DNA from: DATEHQ01 sp035279525
GTDB taxonomy: Bacteria > Chloroflexota > Dormibacteria > Dormibacterales > Dormibacteraceae
Assembly (NCBI GenBank): GCA_035279525.1
Contig: DATEHQ010000048.1
Location: 1-44,695 of the forward strand
Direction of reading: 5' to 3'
DNA: 44,695 bases
The notes beneath the pieces are model-generated. The model made no database searches. It saw only the letters and a list, made by a program, of their open reading frames with translations, and was not told the origin of the DNA. A program made the position numbers and the translations under genes. Shown in pieces: positions 26,000 through 33,655 of the stretch. Numbering within the stretch: the stretch's first letter is position 1; each line of letters begins with the position of its first letter.

Positions 26000-26050
26000 A
26001 TGAGCCGCACCGGATGCGTACCCGTATCCCCGCCGGCTCAGGCGCGCTAA
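26000..26050 (+). CDS. Possible valS leader peptide (16 aa)
   Basis: A 16-codon frame, MSRTGCVPVSPPAQAR, ending at TAA 37 nt before the GTG/ATG start of valS. It contains two valine codons, both GTA, which look uncommon in the neighbouring genes. The ATG sits 10 nt after a TAAGAT box, so it could be translated as a leaderless leader. The pattern suggests attenuation by slow valine decoding. There is no sequence homology to support it. Confidence 0.35.
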   Translation: MSRTGCVPVSPPAQAR

Positions 26051-26070
26051 GCCGCGACCCTCCGCCGGCG
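26031..26070 (+). repeat. Stem-loop between the leader peptide and valS
   Basis: CGCCGGC (26031-26037) pairs with GCCGGCG (26064-26070), and CGCG (26043-26046) with CGCG (26053-26056) inside it. It spans the leader stop codon. No T-run follows, so it would more likely affect translation of valS than act as an intrinsic terminator. Confidence 0.35.
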
Positions 26071-26090
26071 CAACTGACCCAGATCACGTG

Positions 26091-28685
26091 ATGAAGCACG
26101 CCCAGACGCCGACAGACATGCCGAAGGCATTCGACCCCAAGGCCATCGAGGCGGGCTGGTACGCGCGCTGGGAGTCGGAGGGACTGTTCGTCGCGAACGC
26201 CAGGAGCGGCAGGCCGAAGTTCACCATGTGCTTCCCTCCGCCGAACATCACCGGCGAGCTGCACATGGGCCACGCCCTGCAGACGGCGATCTACGACCTG
26301 CTCGCGCGGTACAAGCGCATGAACGGCTTCGAGGTCCTCTTCCTCCCGGGCTACGACCACGCCGCGATCGCGACCCAGAACGTGATCGAGAAGCAGCTGG
26401 CTCGCGAAGGCACGACCAAGGAGGAGCTCGGCCGCGAGCGATTCGACGCACGTGTGCAGGCCTGGTACGAACAGGTCGGCGCCACGATCATCAACCAGCT
26501 CCGCGTGCTCGGCGCCTCCATGGACTGGTCCCGTCTGCGTTTCACGATGGATTCGCGCTACGTGCGATCGGTGATGACCGCTTTCGTCGCATTCCACGAA
26601 CGCGGGTGGATCTACCGCGCACCGCGCATCGTCAACTGGTGCCCGCGCGACCGATCCGCGATCTCCGACCTGGAGGTCGAGTGGGAGGAGCACCACGACA
26701 CGCTCTACTACATCCGGTACCCGGTCAGGGGCGATGGGGACCTGGCGGCCGGCGGAGTGGTGATCGCGACGGTGCGTCCCGAGACGATGCTCGCCGACAC
26801 CGGAATCGCGGTCAATCCGAGCGACGATCGATACAGGGCCCTCGTCGGTAAGACGGCGATCCTGCCTCTCGTGGGCCGGGAGCTGCCGATCGTCGCGGAC
26901 GAAGCGGTCGAGAAGGATTTCGGCACCGGCGCGTTGAAGGTCACCCCGGGCCACGACCCGATGGACTACGACATCGGGCAGCGACACTCGCTCGACGTCC
27001 TCAACGGCATGCATCTGGACGGCCGCATGAACGTGCCGGGCCTTCCCTACGACGGGCTGCCGGCGTTGGAGGCGCGAGCGCGTGTCATCGAGGACCTGAA
27101 GGCAGAGGGCTTGCTGGTCAAGGAGGAGCCGTACACGCACCAGGTCGGTCACTGCGATCGCTGCCACACGGTGATCGAGCCCTTGATCAGCGAGCAGTGG
27201 TGGCTCCGCATGGAGACGATGCGCGACAAGGCTGTCGCCGCCTCGGCCGCAGGAAAGGTGAGCTGGCACCCCGAGCGTTACGAGCGCACCTACCTCGACT
27301 GGCTGCGGGGGCTGCGCGACTGGAACATCGGACGCCAGCTTTGGCTCGGACATCGCGTCCCCGTCTACTACTGCGGGAACGGGCACCAGATCGTCTCGAT
27401 CGAGCCGCCGCGGCAGTGCACCGAATGCGGCAGTTCCGAGATACGGCAGGATCCCGACGTCCTCGACACGTGGTTCTCGTCCGCGCTGTGGCCCTTCGCC
27501 ACGCTGGGCTGGCCCGACGAGACCGAGGACCTGAAGGCCTTCTACCCGACCGACCTCAACGCCACGGCCCGCGAGATCATCAACCTATGGGTGAGCCGGA
27601 TGATCATGACGGGCCTCGAGTTCATGGGCGAGGCCCCGTTCCACGATGTCGCGATCCACTGCCAGGTCCAGGCATCCGATGGGCGGCGCATGTCGAAATC
27701 GCTGGGCACCGGCGTGGATCCGCGCCAGCTGATCGACAGGTATGGGACGGACGCGCTGCGCGCTTGGTCGGCGTCAGTCGCCATGTCGACCCAGGACGTG
27801 CGGTTCGACGAAAGCCGCGTCGAGGGCTACCGCCGGTTCTGCAACAAGCTCTGGAACGCCACCCGGCTCATCCTCGCGTCACCCGGCACACGTGCAGCTC
27901 AGGTGCCTGGAATGTTCGAGGCCGGCGCGCACCTCGAGGATCGATGGATCCTCTCGCGGCTTTCGTTTGCGGTCGCCGCCGTCACCGCAGGGATCGAGAA
28001 CTTCACGTTCCAGGATTCCATCAACGCCGCGTACGCGTTCGCGTGGAACGAGTTCTGCGACTGGTACCTGGAGGCCGTGAAGGACAGGCTTCGCGCGGGC
28101 GATCCCGTGGCCCAGGACGTCGCCTACTTCTGCCTCGACAATCTGCTCCGCCTTCTCCATCCCTTCATGCCGTTCGTCACCGAGGAGCTCTGGTCGAGGC
28201 TGCCACGCGAACACGACTACCTGATGCAAGCGTCCTGGCCCGAGCCACTGGAGAGGTTTGACGAGGCCGAAGCTGAGGAGGTGTTCGGCCAGGTGATGAC
28301 ACTGGTCGACGAGCTCCGCGCCCACCGGCAGGCGGCCGGGGCCCCGCCCCGCGGCGGAATGCTTCAGCTGGATCCTTTGCTGGATCGGAAGGTCGCCGAG
28401 CTGTCGGCACGCCTCGGCCAGGTGGAGCTGGTCGGCGCCCTGGATCACGGCACCCCGCTCGCGGCCGCGCCCGGAAGAGTCAGCTTTCCAAGCGGCGCCG
28501 GCGACGCGCGTCGCGAGAAGGAGAAGGCGCGCCTGCAGGGGGACCTGGAGAAGACCGAGGCGAAGCTGGCCAATCCGGACTTTCGAGAGAAGGCTCCGGC
28601 GGACGTGGTGAGCAGGCTCGAAGCGCGCCGTGATTCGATGCGGGCCGCCCTGGACCGTCTGAACGCAGCGGACAGCGAACCCTAG
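26091..28685 (+). CDS. valS: Valyl-tRNA synthetase
   Basis: A class I aminoacyl-tRNA synthetase of about 864 residues. The HIGH motif is HMGH inside PPPNITGELHMGHAL near residue 60; the second signature is RMSKS (usual KMSKS) near residue 536. The editing CP1 domain and the C-terminal coiled coil that binds tRNA are both present. Length matches the family. Start: GTG 26088 or ATG 26091; I prefer ATG. There is no Shine-Dalgarno; a short upstream frame and stem-loop may control it. The stop TAG is part of the next operon's -10 box. Confidence 0.95.
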   Translation: MKHAQTPTDMPKAFDPKAIEAGWYARWESEGLFVANARSGRPKFTMCFPPPNITGELHMGHALQTAIYDLLARYKRMNGFEVLFLPGYDHAAIATQNVIEKQLAREGTTKEELGRERFDARVQAWYEQVGATIINQLRVLGASMDWSRLRFTMDSRYVRSVMTAFVAFHERGWIYRAPRIVNWCPRDRSAISDLEVEWEEHHDTLYYIRYPVRGDGDLAAGGVVIATVRPETMLADTGIAVNPSDDRYRALVGKTAILPLVGRELPIVADEAVEKDFGTGALKVTPGHDPMDYDIGQRHSLDVLNGMHLDGRMNVPGLPYDGLPALEARARVIEDLKAEGLLVKEEPYTHQVGHCDRCHTVIEPLISEQWWLRMETMRDKAVAASAAGKVSWHPERYERTYLDWLRGLRDWNIGRQLWLGHRVPVYYCGNGHQIVSIEPPRQCTECGSSEIRQDPDVLDTWFSSALWPFATLGWPDETEDLKAFYPTDLNATAREIINLWVSRMIMTGLEFMGEAPFHDVAIHCQVQASDGRRMSKSLGTGVDPRQLIDRYGTDALRAWSASVAMSTQDVRFDESRVEGYRRFCNKLWNATRLILASPGTRAAQVPGMFEAGAHLEDRWILSRLSFAVAAVTAGIENFTFQDSINAAYAFAWNEFCDWYLEAVKDRLRAGDPVAQDVAYFCLDNLLRLLHPFMPFVTEELWSRLPREHDYLMQASWPEPLERFDEAEAEEVFGQVMTLVDELRAHRQAAGAPPRGGMLQLDPLLDRKVAELSARLGQVELVGALDHGTPLAAAPGRVSFPSGAGDARREKEKARLQGDLEKTEAKLANPDFREKAPADVVSRLEARRDSMRAALDRLNAADSEP

Positions 28686-28688
28686 AGT
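28683..28688 (+). promoter_or_regulatory. Probable -10 box of the complex I-like membrane operon
   Basis: TAGAGT overlaps the valS stop codon and lies 8 nt before GTG 28697, again a leaderless-type arrangement. The operon thus starts inside the end of valS. Confidence 0.45.
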
Positions 28689-28696
28689 TAGCGGCT

Positions 28697-30340
28697 GTGC
28701 CGTCCGTAGCAGTCGCCGGCCCGACCCTCGTGCCGCTGCTGGTCGCCGCGGTGATCACGACGTTCGGCTTTTTTCACATCGACCTCGGCCGCGGCGCGGC
28801 CGCGATTGGAGCGTGGGGGGCCGTCGCCGCGCTGCTCGTGCTGTGGATCTCCGTCCGCTCGACGCAGGAGCTGACTCTCGGTCCGCTCGGCTACGGCTCG
28901 ACGCTCAATCTTCGCGTCGACGCGATCGCTTTCGCTTTCGGGCTCATGGTGGCCGCGCCGTCTGCCGTCGTGCTGACCCTGCAGCCGCGCACGTGGCAGG
29001 AAACGTCCCTGGCCCTGGTCGGATTGGCCGCAGCCATGGCCGCGATCGAGGCGGGCGGGATCGTCCTCACCGCGGTCGCGGGAGGAACCGCCGCCACGCT
29101 GGCCGTGCTGCTGCTCGACGCTGAGGACATCCGCGCGCCGCGTCCGCGCTGGAGCGTGATGCTCGCGGCCTGGCTTGCGCTCGCGTGGGCGGGCGTCATC
29201 CTCCAGGTGCTTGGGGGCACGGCGGTGTACGCCGCCGTCCCGGTCGCCGCGCTCACCGCCCCCGTCTTCACCCTCCTGGCGATGGCCGCGCTGCTGGCCT
29301 CAGGCCTGTTTCCGTGGCGCTCGTGGCCCGCGCAGGTCTGGGCCCGGCCTTCGCTGCGCGCTGCCGGGATGGCCATCTGCACGGTCTACCCGCTTGGCTT
29401 CTACCTGCTCGTCCGCGCGTACGAGATGGGGGACGGGCACTATCCGCGCCAGCTGTTCAACGTCGTTCTGTCCGTGCTCGGCGTCCTGGTCGCCCTCGGC
29501 GCGGCGGTGCGTGCGCAGGGAGCTGAGACGCGTCGCGAGTTTCTCGGCGAGGTCGTCCCCGGCTTTGGTGGTTTCGCCCTGATGACCATCGCGCTGGGCA
29601 CGCCGCTCGGACTCGCGGCGGGCCTGATCACCCTCGCCACCGGCTCGGCGATCGCCGCGTGTCTGCCCATCCTTCCCGACCGGGCCGGATTGGCCTCGCT
29701 GGTCACCATCGCCGCCGCGGTCGGGCTTCCCCCTGGCCTCGCCTTCGGTGCTCGGCTGGTGGGCCTCGAGTCGACCTTCGAGGGAGGAAACCTGCTCGGC
29801 CTCATCGGCCTCGCCGGTGCGGGGACGTGGGCCCTCTGGATGGTCGGCGGCGCGCGCGCCATCGGCCTACCCGCCGGGCGCGGCCACCCGGTCGGCGAGA
29901 CGTTTCCCTCGGTCGCGATGGCGATCGCCGGCCTGACCGTCCTCGCCGGCCCCGCGATAGCCGCGTTTCAGGCGGGGTTTGCGGCCCCCGCGGTGGGGGA
30001 CGTGATGCCTGGTGGGATCGGCACGAACCCGACCCTCGTCGTCACGGTTTCGACGGTGCTGCCGGCGCTGACGCTTTTCGTCCCCCTGCTGCTGATCGCG
30101 GCGATCTTCTACGCCCTGGCGGGAACATCGCTGATCCGCGGCCAGCCGCGAGCGGTGCCGTTCTCGGTGCCTGGGGGGCTTTACGTCGAGCGGTGGCGAG
30201 CGCGCCTTCGCGGCGCGACGGTCCCAGAGGAGTACCGCTCGCTGGTCAACCTGCGGGCGATCGAGTCCGTCGTGGCGGGCGGCCGTCCGCTGCTCTGGAT
30301 GGCGGCTCTTGTGGCCCTCGCCTTTGCGGTCACCCGCTAG
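28697..30340 (+). CDS. NuoL/HyfB-like membrane protein lacking proton-channel residues
   Basis: A 547-aa polytopic membrane protein with about 13-14 hydrophobic segments. The region LNLRVDAIAFAF and the stretch ASGLFPWRSWP...YLLVRAY (201-241) resemble antiporter-like subunits of complex I and hydrogenase-4 (NuoL/M/N, HyfB), where a Lys precedes S-A-x-F-P; here that position is Ala201. The glutamate expected in the earlier W-E motif is also absent (AVAGGTAA). So the fold looks retained but the channel residues lost. GTG 28697 follows a TAGAGT box. The next gene starts one base after its stop. Confidence 0.65.
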   Translation: MPSVAVAGPTLVPLLVAAVITTFGFFHIDLGRGAAAIGAWGAVAALLVLWISVRSTQELTLGPLGYGSTLNLRVDAIAFAFGLMVAAPSAVVLTLQPRTWQETSLALVGLAAAMAAIEAGGIVLTAVAGGTAATLAVLLLDAEDIRAPRPRWSVMLAAWLALAWAGVILQVLGGTAVYAAVPVAALTAPVFTLLAMAALLASGLFPWRSWPAQVWARPSLRAAGMAICTVYPLGFYLLVRAYEMGDGHYPRQLFNVVLSVLGVLVALGAAVRAQGAETRREFLGEVVPGFGGFALMTIALGTPLGLAAGLITLATGSAIAACLPILPDRAGLASLVTIAAAVGLPPGLAFGARLVGLESTFEGGNLLGLIGLAGAGTWALWMVGGARAIGLPAGRGHPVGETFPSVAMAIAGLTVLAGPAIAAFQAGFAAPAVGDVMPGGIGTNPTLVVTVSTVLPALTLFVPLLLIAAIFYALAGTSLIRGQPRAVPFSVPGGLYVERWRARLRGATVPEEYRSLVNLRAIESVVAGGRPLLWMAALVALAFAVTR

Positions 30341-30889
30341 GTGACGGTCGCCGTCACCGCGGCGGCGTTCGTCACCTGGCTTGGCGCCTCGCTCATCGTG
30401 CTCGCGGACGGTAGGCGTGGAGTGTCGCTCGGCCTGGCGCTGGTTGGAATCGGCCTCGGCTTCCTCGCGTGGTCCTCCGCCGGGATCACTGCCGCGATCG
30501 CGATCGCTGCCGGCGGCCTGATCGGCGCCGTCGTGCGCGATCGGTCCGGTCCCGCCGGCTGGCAGGTCATGCCGGCCGGCTCCACGCCGCGGTTGATCCT
30601 GTGCATCGCCGCCGCCCTCCTGGCTTTGTGGGTCGCCGCGTCGGTCACGACCGGCGACGGCCGGTCGCTCCGTTTTGCCGTGCTCTCGCTGGCCGTACAG
30701 ATGGGCGCCCGGATCCTCACCGCCCGCGACCCGGCCGTGATCGTGACGGCGGCGGCCGCGCTTGCCCTCGCCGTGGGTGAGGCAGGCGTCATCGCCGGCA
30801 GCGCATCCGGGCCCGCGCCCCAAATCGCCGCCGGGCTCGTCGCCGCCGGGGCGATGTTCGTCCGGCTCCCGGCTCCAAGTGCTGCCTGA
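30341..30889 (+). CDS. Membrane protein in the complex I-like operon, perhaps HyfE-like
   Basis: A 182-aa protein with about six hydrophobic segments and few charged residues. No motif is diagnostic. Size, topology and place between two NuoL/N-like genes match HyfE, the NuoK-related subunit of hydrogenase-4 complexes. GTG 30341 directly follows the upstream TAG, and the stop overlaps the next gene's GTG start by 11 nt, so the four genes are translated as a unit. Assignment is by context only. Confidence 0.5.
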   Translation: MTVAVTAAAFVTWLGASLIVLADGRRGVSLGLALVGIGLGFLAWSSAGITAAIAIAAGGLIGAVVRDRSGPAGWQVMPAGSTPRLILCIAAALLALWVAASVTTGDGRSLRFAVLSLAVQMGARILTARDPAVIVTAAAALALAVGEAGVIAGSASGPAPQIAAGLVAAGAMFVRLPAPSAA

Positions 30890-31931
30890 GCTGCGCGAGG
30901 AGCTCACGCTGCTCGTGGCGGCCGGCGCCGCGCTGGTTCTCGCCTCGATGCTCGCGCCGCCACGCATGTCTCGCCCTGTCCTGCTGACCGCAGGCGCGTC
31001 CGGTCTCGCGGGCATGGTGCTGATCGCGGCCGCACCCGACCTCGACCTGGTGATACTCGTGCTCATCGCCCTCGGCGTGCTGCACGCCGCCGCCGGTGGG
31101 AGGCGGGAGTTCTCCGCCCGGCTGCGAGGTCCGGTCGTCGCGGCCGCCATCCTCGGCCTTGGACTGTTCTTCGCGCGCGTCCAGGGTCCCGCGGTCATGG
31201 CCCGCTTCGCTGCCGTGGGGATGGTCGCCGGCGTCGTGGCGGGCATCGGTCTTCTGCCGTACATCCACGAGATGGATCCCGAGGAACCCGCGGCGCTGTC
31301 CCCCGTGGCGTGGATCGGCTTCGTCGGACCGGTGCTCGCCACCGCCGTGCTGCTGAAATCGCGGGAGCTGCTGCCGCCCGACGCGGGCGGAGCGCTCGGC
31401 GCGATGCTGATCGGGCTCGGTCTGCTCAACGTGATTTGGGGCGCGCTCGCTTCCTGGAGGACGGAGATAGGTGCGTCCGCGTGGCACCACTCGTTCATGG
31501 CGGACTGGGGGCTTGCCCTGTGCGGGTTCGGCCTCACAGTCGCCGATGGTCAGTCGGCGGCGCTGCTCATCCTGATCAGCATCATCATCGGGCGGCTTCC
31601 TCTTTATCTGGCGTCGCGCCAGGCGCTGCGCGAGAAGACGCCGACCGAGAGGCCGATCAACCTCGTGGTGGCCGCGCTGCTCGCGGGCTCGGCTCCATTC
31701 GCCGGCTTTGCCGCTCGAATCCTTCTGTTTCGCGCGGCGACCCAGGTCTACTGGCCGCTCGCCCTTGTCCTCGCGTTCGGCATGCTGCTGTGGCTGCCGG
31801 GGTCACTGCGCCTCGGCCAGAGCCTTGGCCTGCCTCGCGGACGCCAGGCTTTTGGCGTGGGCATCGTGGTCGCGATCAATGTGGTGATCGGGCTCTACCC
31901 GCTGCCGCTCCTTTCGCTGGCCGGCCAGTGA
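30879..31931 (+). CDS. NuoN/NuoM-like membrane protein with altered channel residues
   Basis: A 350-aa protein with about eleven hydrophobic segments. GIGLLPYIHEMDPEEPAALSP resembles the family pattern F-K-x-x-x-x-P-F-H-x-W-x-P-D-x-Y-x-x-A-P, with the lysine replaced. HHSFMADWGLALCGFG recalls the S-S-I-x-H-x-G motif, and SAPFAGFAARILLF matches the P-F-A-G-F-x-x-K element with Arg for Lys. It is shorter than NuoN (~480 aa) at the N-terminus. GTG 30879 overlaps the upstream gene by 11 nt; the stop overlaps the next start as GTGA. Confidence 0.6.
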   Translation: MLPELREELTLLVAAGAALVLASMLAPPRMSRPVLLTAGASGLAGMVLIAAAPDLDLVILVLIALGVLHAAAGGRREFSARLRGPVVAAAILGLGLFFARVQGPAVMARFAAVGMVAGVVAGIGLLPYIHEMDPEEPAALSPVAWIGFVGPVLATAVLLKSRELLPPDAGGALGAMLIGLGLLNVIWGALASWRTEIGASAWHHSFMADWGLALCGFGLTVADGQSAALLILISIIIGRLPLYLASRQALREKTPTERPINLVVAALLAGSAPFAGFAARILLFRAATQVYWPLALVLAFGMLLWLPGSLRLGQSLGLPRGRQAFGVGIVVAINVVIGLYPLPLLSLAGQ

Positions 31932-32737
31932 TACAGACCCTCTCCGACCTCGCGACCCACTCGCTGGCGCTGCTCGCGTATCCCGGCCTGGGCACAGTGA
32001 TCCTTTTCGGCGCCCTGGCTGAGATCGTGTGGACCCGCGCCGCGCACGGCGGCTTGAGCCTCCGCGGGCTGCCGCCCCGGCGGCCGACGCCGGTCCAGGC
32101 CACGATCGCCGTCGGCTCCATCCTGGCCGCCGTGCAGGTGGCGGCTCCATTCAACCCGGTGCCGACCGACGAGCGCAGTGTCGTCATCGCCGCCGTCGCG
32201 CTTGCGTTCACCGCGTGGGCGGAGCTCGCCCTGACCGTGGAGCACGTCCCGCAGCCCGGTCTCATGCTGCTGGTGCAGTTCTGCTGGCTCCTCGCGGTGC
32301 TCGGTCCGGCGGTGCAGCCACAGAGCTTGCGGCCCCAGGTCCTGGGCAACGTCTTCGTGCCGGGATTGATCCCCGTCAAGGTCGCGTGCGGCTTGCTGTA
32401 TCTGCTGTGCCTGCCCGCCCTGCTGCGCCTTTGGCCGCTCGCGGCGCCGGCCGACCGGAGAGGCCGGCAGAGGATCGACCTGTCGCGAATGCTGGTCTGG
32501 TTTCCGTACGTGGCGTTGTTCGCGACCCTGTTCTTCAGACCGTCCGCCGACGACCCGGGTGGCCTGGTGTTCTTCTTCGGCCTGACCGTCGCGGTCACGG
32601 CCATCGTCATCCTGGGCGGCATCTTGTTCGATCGATGGGGCGCTCCCCTCGCGCGAGGTTTCTACGCGAGGGTGGTCCCGCCTTACGCGCTGGCGGTGCT
32701 GATGCTGGTCATCCTTACGTCCGCCCTCATGCGCTAG
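31928..32737 (+). CDS. Membrane protein in the complex I-like operon, perhaps NuoH/HyfC-like
   Basis: A 269-aa protein with about seven hydrophobic segments. The family is not clear. The layout (ILFGALAEIVWTR at the first segment, a basic stretch LRGLPPRRP, FVPGLIPVKVACGL) and the order of genes suggest a NuoH/HyfC-type subunit, but the quinone-site motifs of NuoH are not evident. GTG 31928 overlaps the previous stop (GTGA). It is the last gene of the four-gene operon and ends before an inverted repeat and the rplU promoter. Confidence 0.5.
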   Translation: MIQTLSDLATHSLALLAYPGLGTVILFGALAEIVWTRAAHGGLSLRGLPPRRPTPVQATIAVGSILAAVQVAAPFNPVPTDERSVVIAAVALAFTAWAELALTVEHVPQPGLMLLVQFCWLLAVLGPAVQPQSLRPQVLGNVFVPGLIPVKVACGLLYLLCLPALLRLWPLAAPADRRGRQRIDLSRMLVWFPYVALFATLFFRPSADDPGGLVFFFGLTVAVTAIVILGGILFDRWGAPLARGFYARVVPPYALAVLMLVILTSALMR

Positions 32738-32754
32738 CCGCGCCGGCGCCCACC

Positions 32755-32785
32755 CACCTGCCGCGTACCGCTCACCGGGCAGGTG
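32755..32785. repeat. Inverted repeat between the membrane operon and rplU
   Basis: CACCTGCC (32755-32762) and GGCAGGTG (32778-32785) form a perfect 8-bp stem with a 15-nt loop, followed by CGCCTCTCTT. It may end transcription of the membrane operon weakly, or serve as an operator next to the rplU -10 box. Confidence 0.4.
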
Positions 32786-32797
32786 CGCCTCTCTTGG

Positions 32798-32803
32798 TAC
32801 AAT
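32798..32803 (+). promoter_or_regulatory. Probable extended -10 box of rplU
   Basis: TGG-TACAAT, an extended -10 element, 8 nt before GTG 32812. It has no obvious -35. It drives the rplU-rpmA-obgE-nadD-rsfS group. Confidence 0.6.
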
Positions 32804-32811
32804 TCCACGCC

Positions 32812-33345
32812 GTGTCCAAGCCTGATGGATCGCTGTCGGCCGTCATCGTGAGCGGCGGCAAGCAGTATCGCGTGGCGCCTGGCGACCAGATCCTGGTCGA
32901 CCGCCTCGACGCGGAGCCCGGAGTTTCGCTGAAGCTCGATCGCGTCCTGCTCTTCAGCAGCGCCGGCGACGTCAAGGTCGGCGCGCCGGTGGTGGACGGG
33001 GTCGACGTCGAGGTGAAGGTCCTGGCGCACCGTCGCGGGCCGCGAGTGGAGAGCCTGCGCTACAAGTCGAAGAAACGGGTCCGCGTCCATCACGGTGGCC
33101 GGGCGGACCTGACCGCGCTGCAGATCATCGCGGTCGGCGGCCTGACCGGCAAGGAAGCCGAGGCCGAGGACGAAAAGGAAGGCGGCAAGCAGGCCAGGCC
33201 GAAGTCACGGGGCAAGGCCAGGGTTGGACGGAAGGCGGAGGCGGCCGAGGCTCCCAAGGCTGAAGCGGATCTCGAGCCAGCAGCCGAGCCGGATGAACCG
33301 GCCGCGAAGCCGGCGCGCCGCAGCCGCAAGAAGGAGTCCGAGTAG
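32812..33345 (+). CDS. rplU: Ribosomal protein bL21 with long charged C-terminal tail
   Basis: A 177-aa protein whose first ~105 residues are ribosomal protein L21 (SAVIVSGGKQYRVAPGD, HRRGPRVESLRYKSKKRVRVHHGGR). L21 is usually ~103 aa; here about 70 further residues rich in Lys, Ala and Glu follow. The tail is low complexity and may lie on the ribosome surface. GTG 32812 is 8 nt after TACAAT. rpmA begins directly after the stop, the standard rplU-rpmA-obgE order. Confidence 0.94.
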   Translation: MSKPDGSLSAVIVSGGKQYRVAPGDQILVDRLDAEPGVSLKLDRVLLFSSAGDVKVGAPVVDGVDVEVKVLAHRRGPRVESLRYKSKKRVRVHHGGRADLTALQIIAVGGLTGKEAEAEDEKEGGKQARPKSRGKARVGRKAEAAEAPKAEADLEPAAEPDEPAAKPARRSRKKESE

Positions 33346-33612
33346 GTGGCACACAAGAAAGGCGGCGGCTCATCGCGCAACGGGCGCGACTCGAACCCGA
33401 AAATGCTCGGCGTCAAGATCTTCGGCGGCCAGGCGGTGAACGCCGGAGCGATCATCGTCCGGCAGCGCGGGACGAGGTATGCGGCCGGCACCGGCGTCGG
33501 CCTCGGCCGCGACCACACGCTCTTCGCGCTGGTCGACGGTCACGTCGAGTTCGAGCGGGTGGGCAAGGACGGCCGCAGGGTCAACGTCGCCGCCCAGCCG
33601 AAGAACGCCTAG
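33346..33612 (+). CDS. rpmA: Ribosomal protein bL27
   Basis: An 88-aa L27 starting MAHKKGGGSSRNGRDSNPKMLG; its N-terminus reaches the peptidyl transferase centre. GTG 33346 directly follows the rplU stop. It lacks the cleavable N-terminal extension found in Firmicutes L27. It is followed by obgE with a small gap; the reading frames of the two do not overlap if obgE starts after 33612. Confidence 0.97.
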   Translation: MAHKKGGGSSRNGRDSNPKMLGVKIFGGQAVNAGAIIVRQRGTRYAAGTGVGLGRDHTLFALVDGHVEFERVGKDGRRVNVAAQPKNA

Positions 33613-33655
33613 AACCAGCGACCGGCGTCGATTCATCGATTCCGCGCGCATCCAC

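Noticed and set aside
26000..26090. T-box riboswitch before valS
   Set aside because: No AGGGTGGNACCGCG-type T-box sequence is present, and the region is too short for one.
25995..27386. 463-aa minus-strand frame opposite valS
   Set aside because: Antisense shadow; valS signatures are unambiguous.
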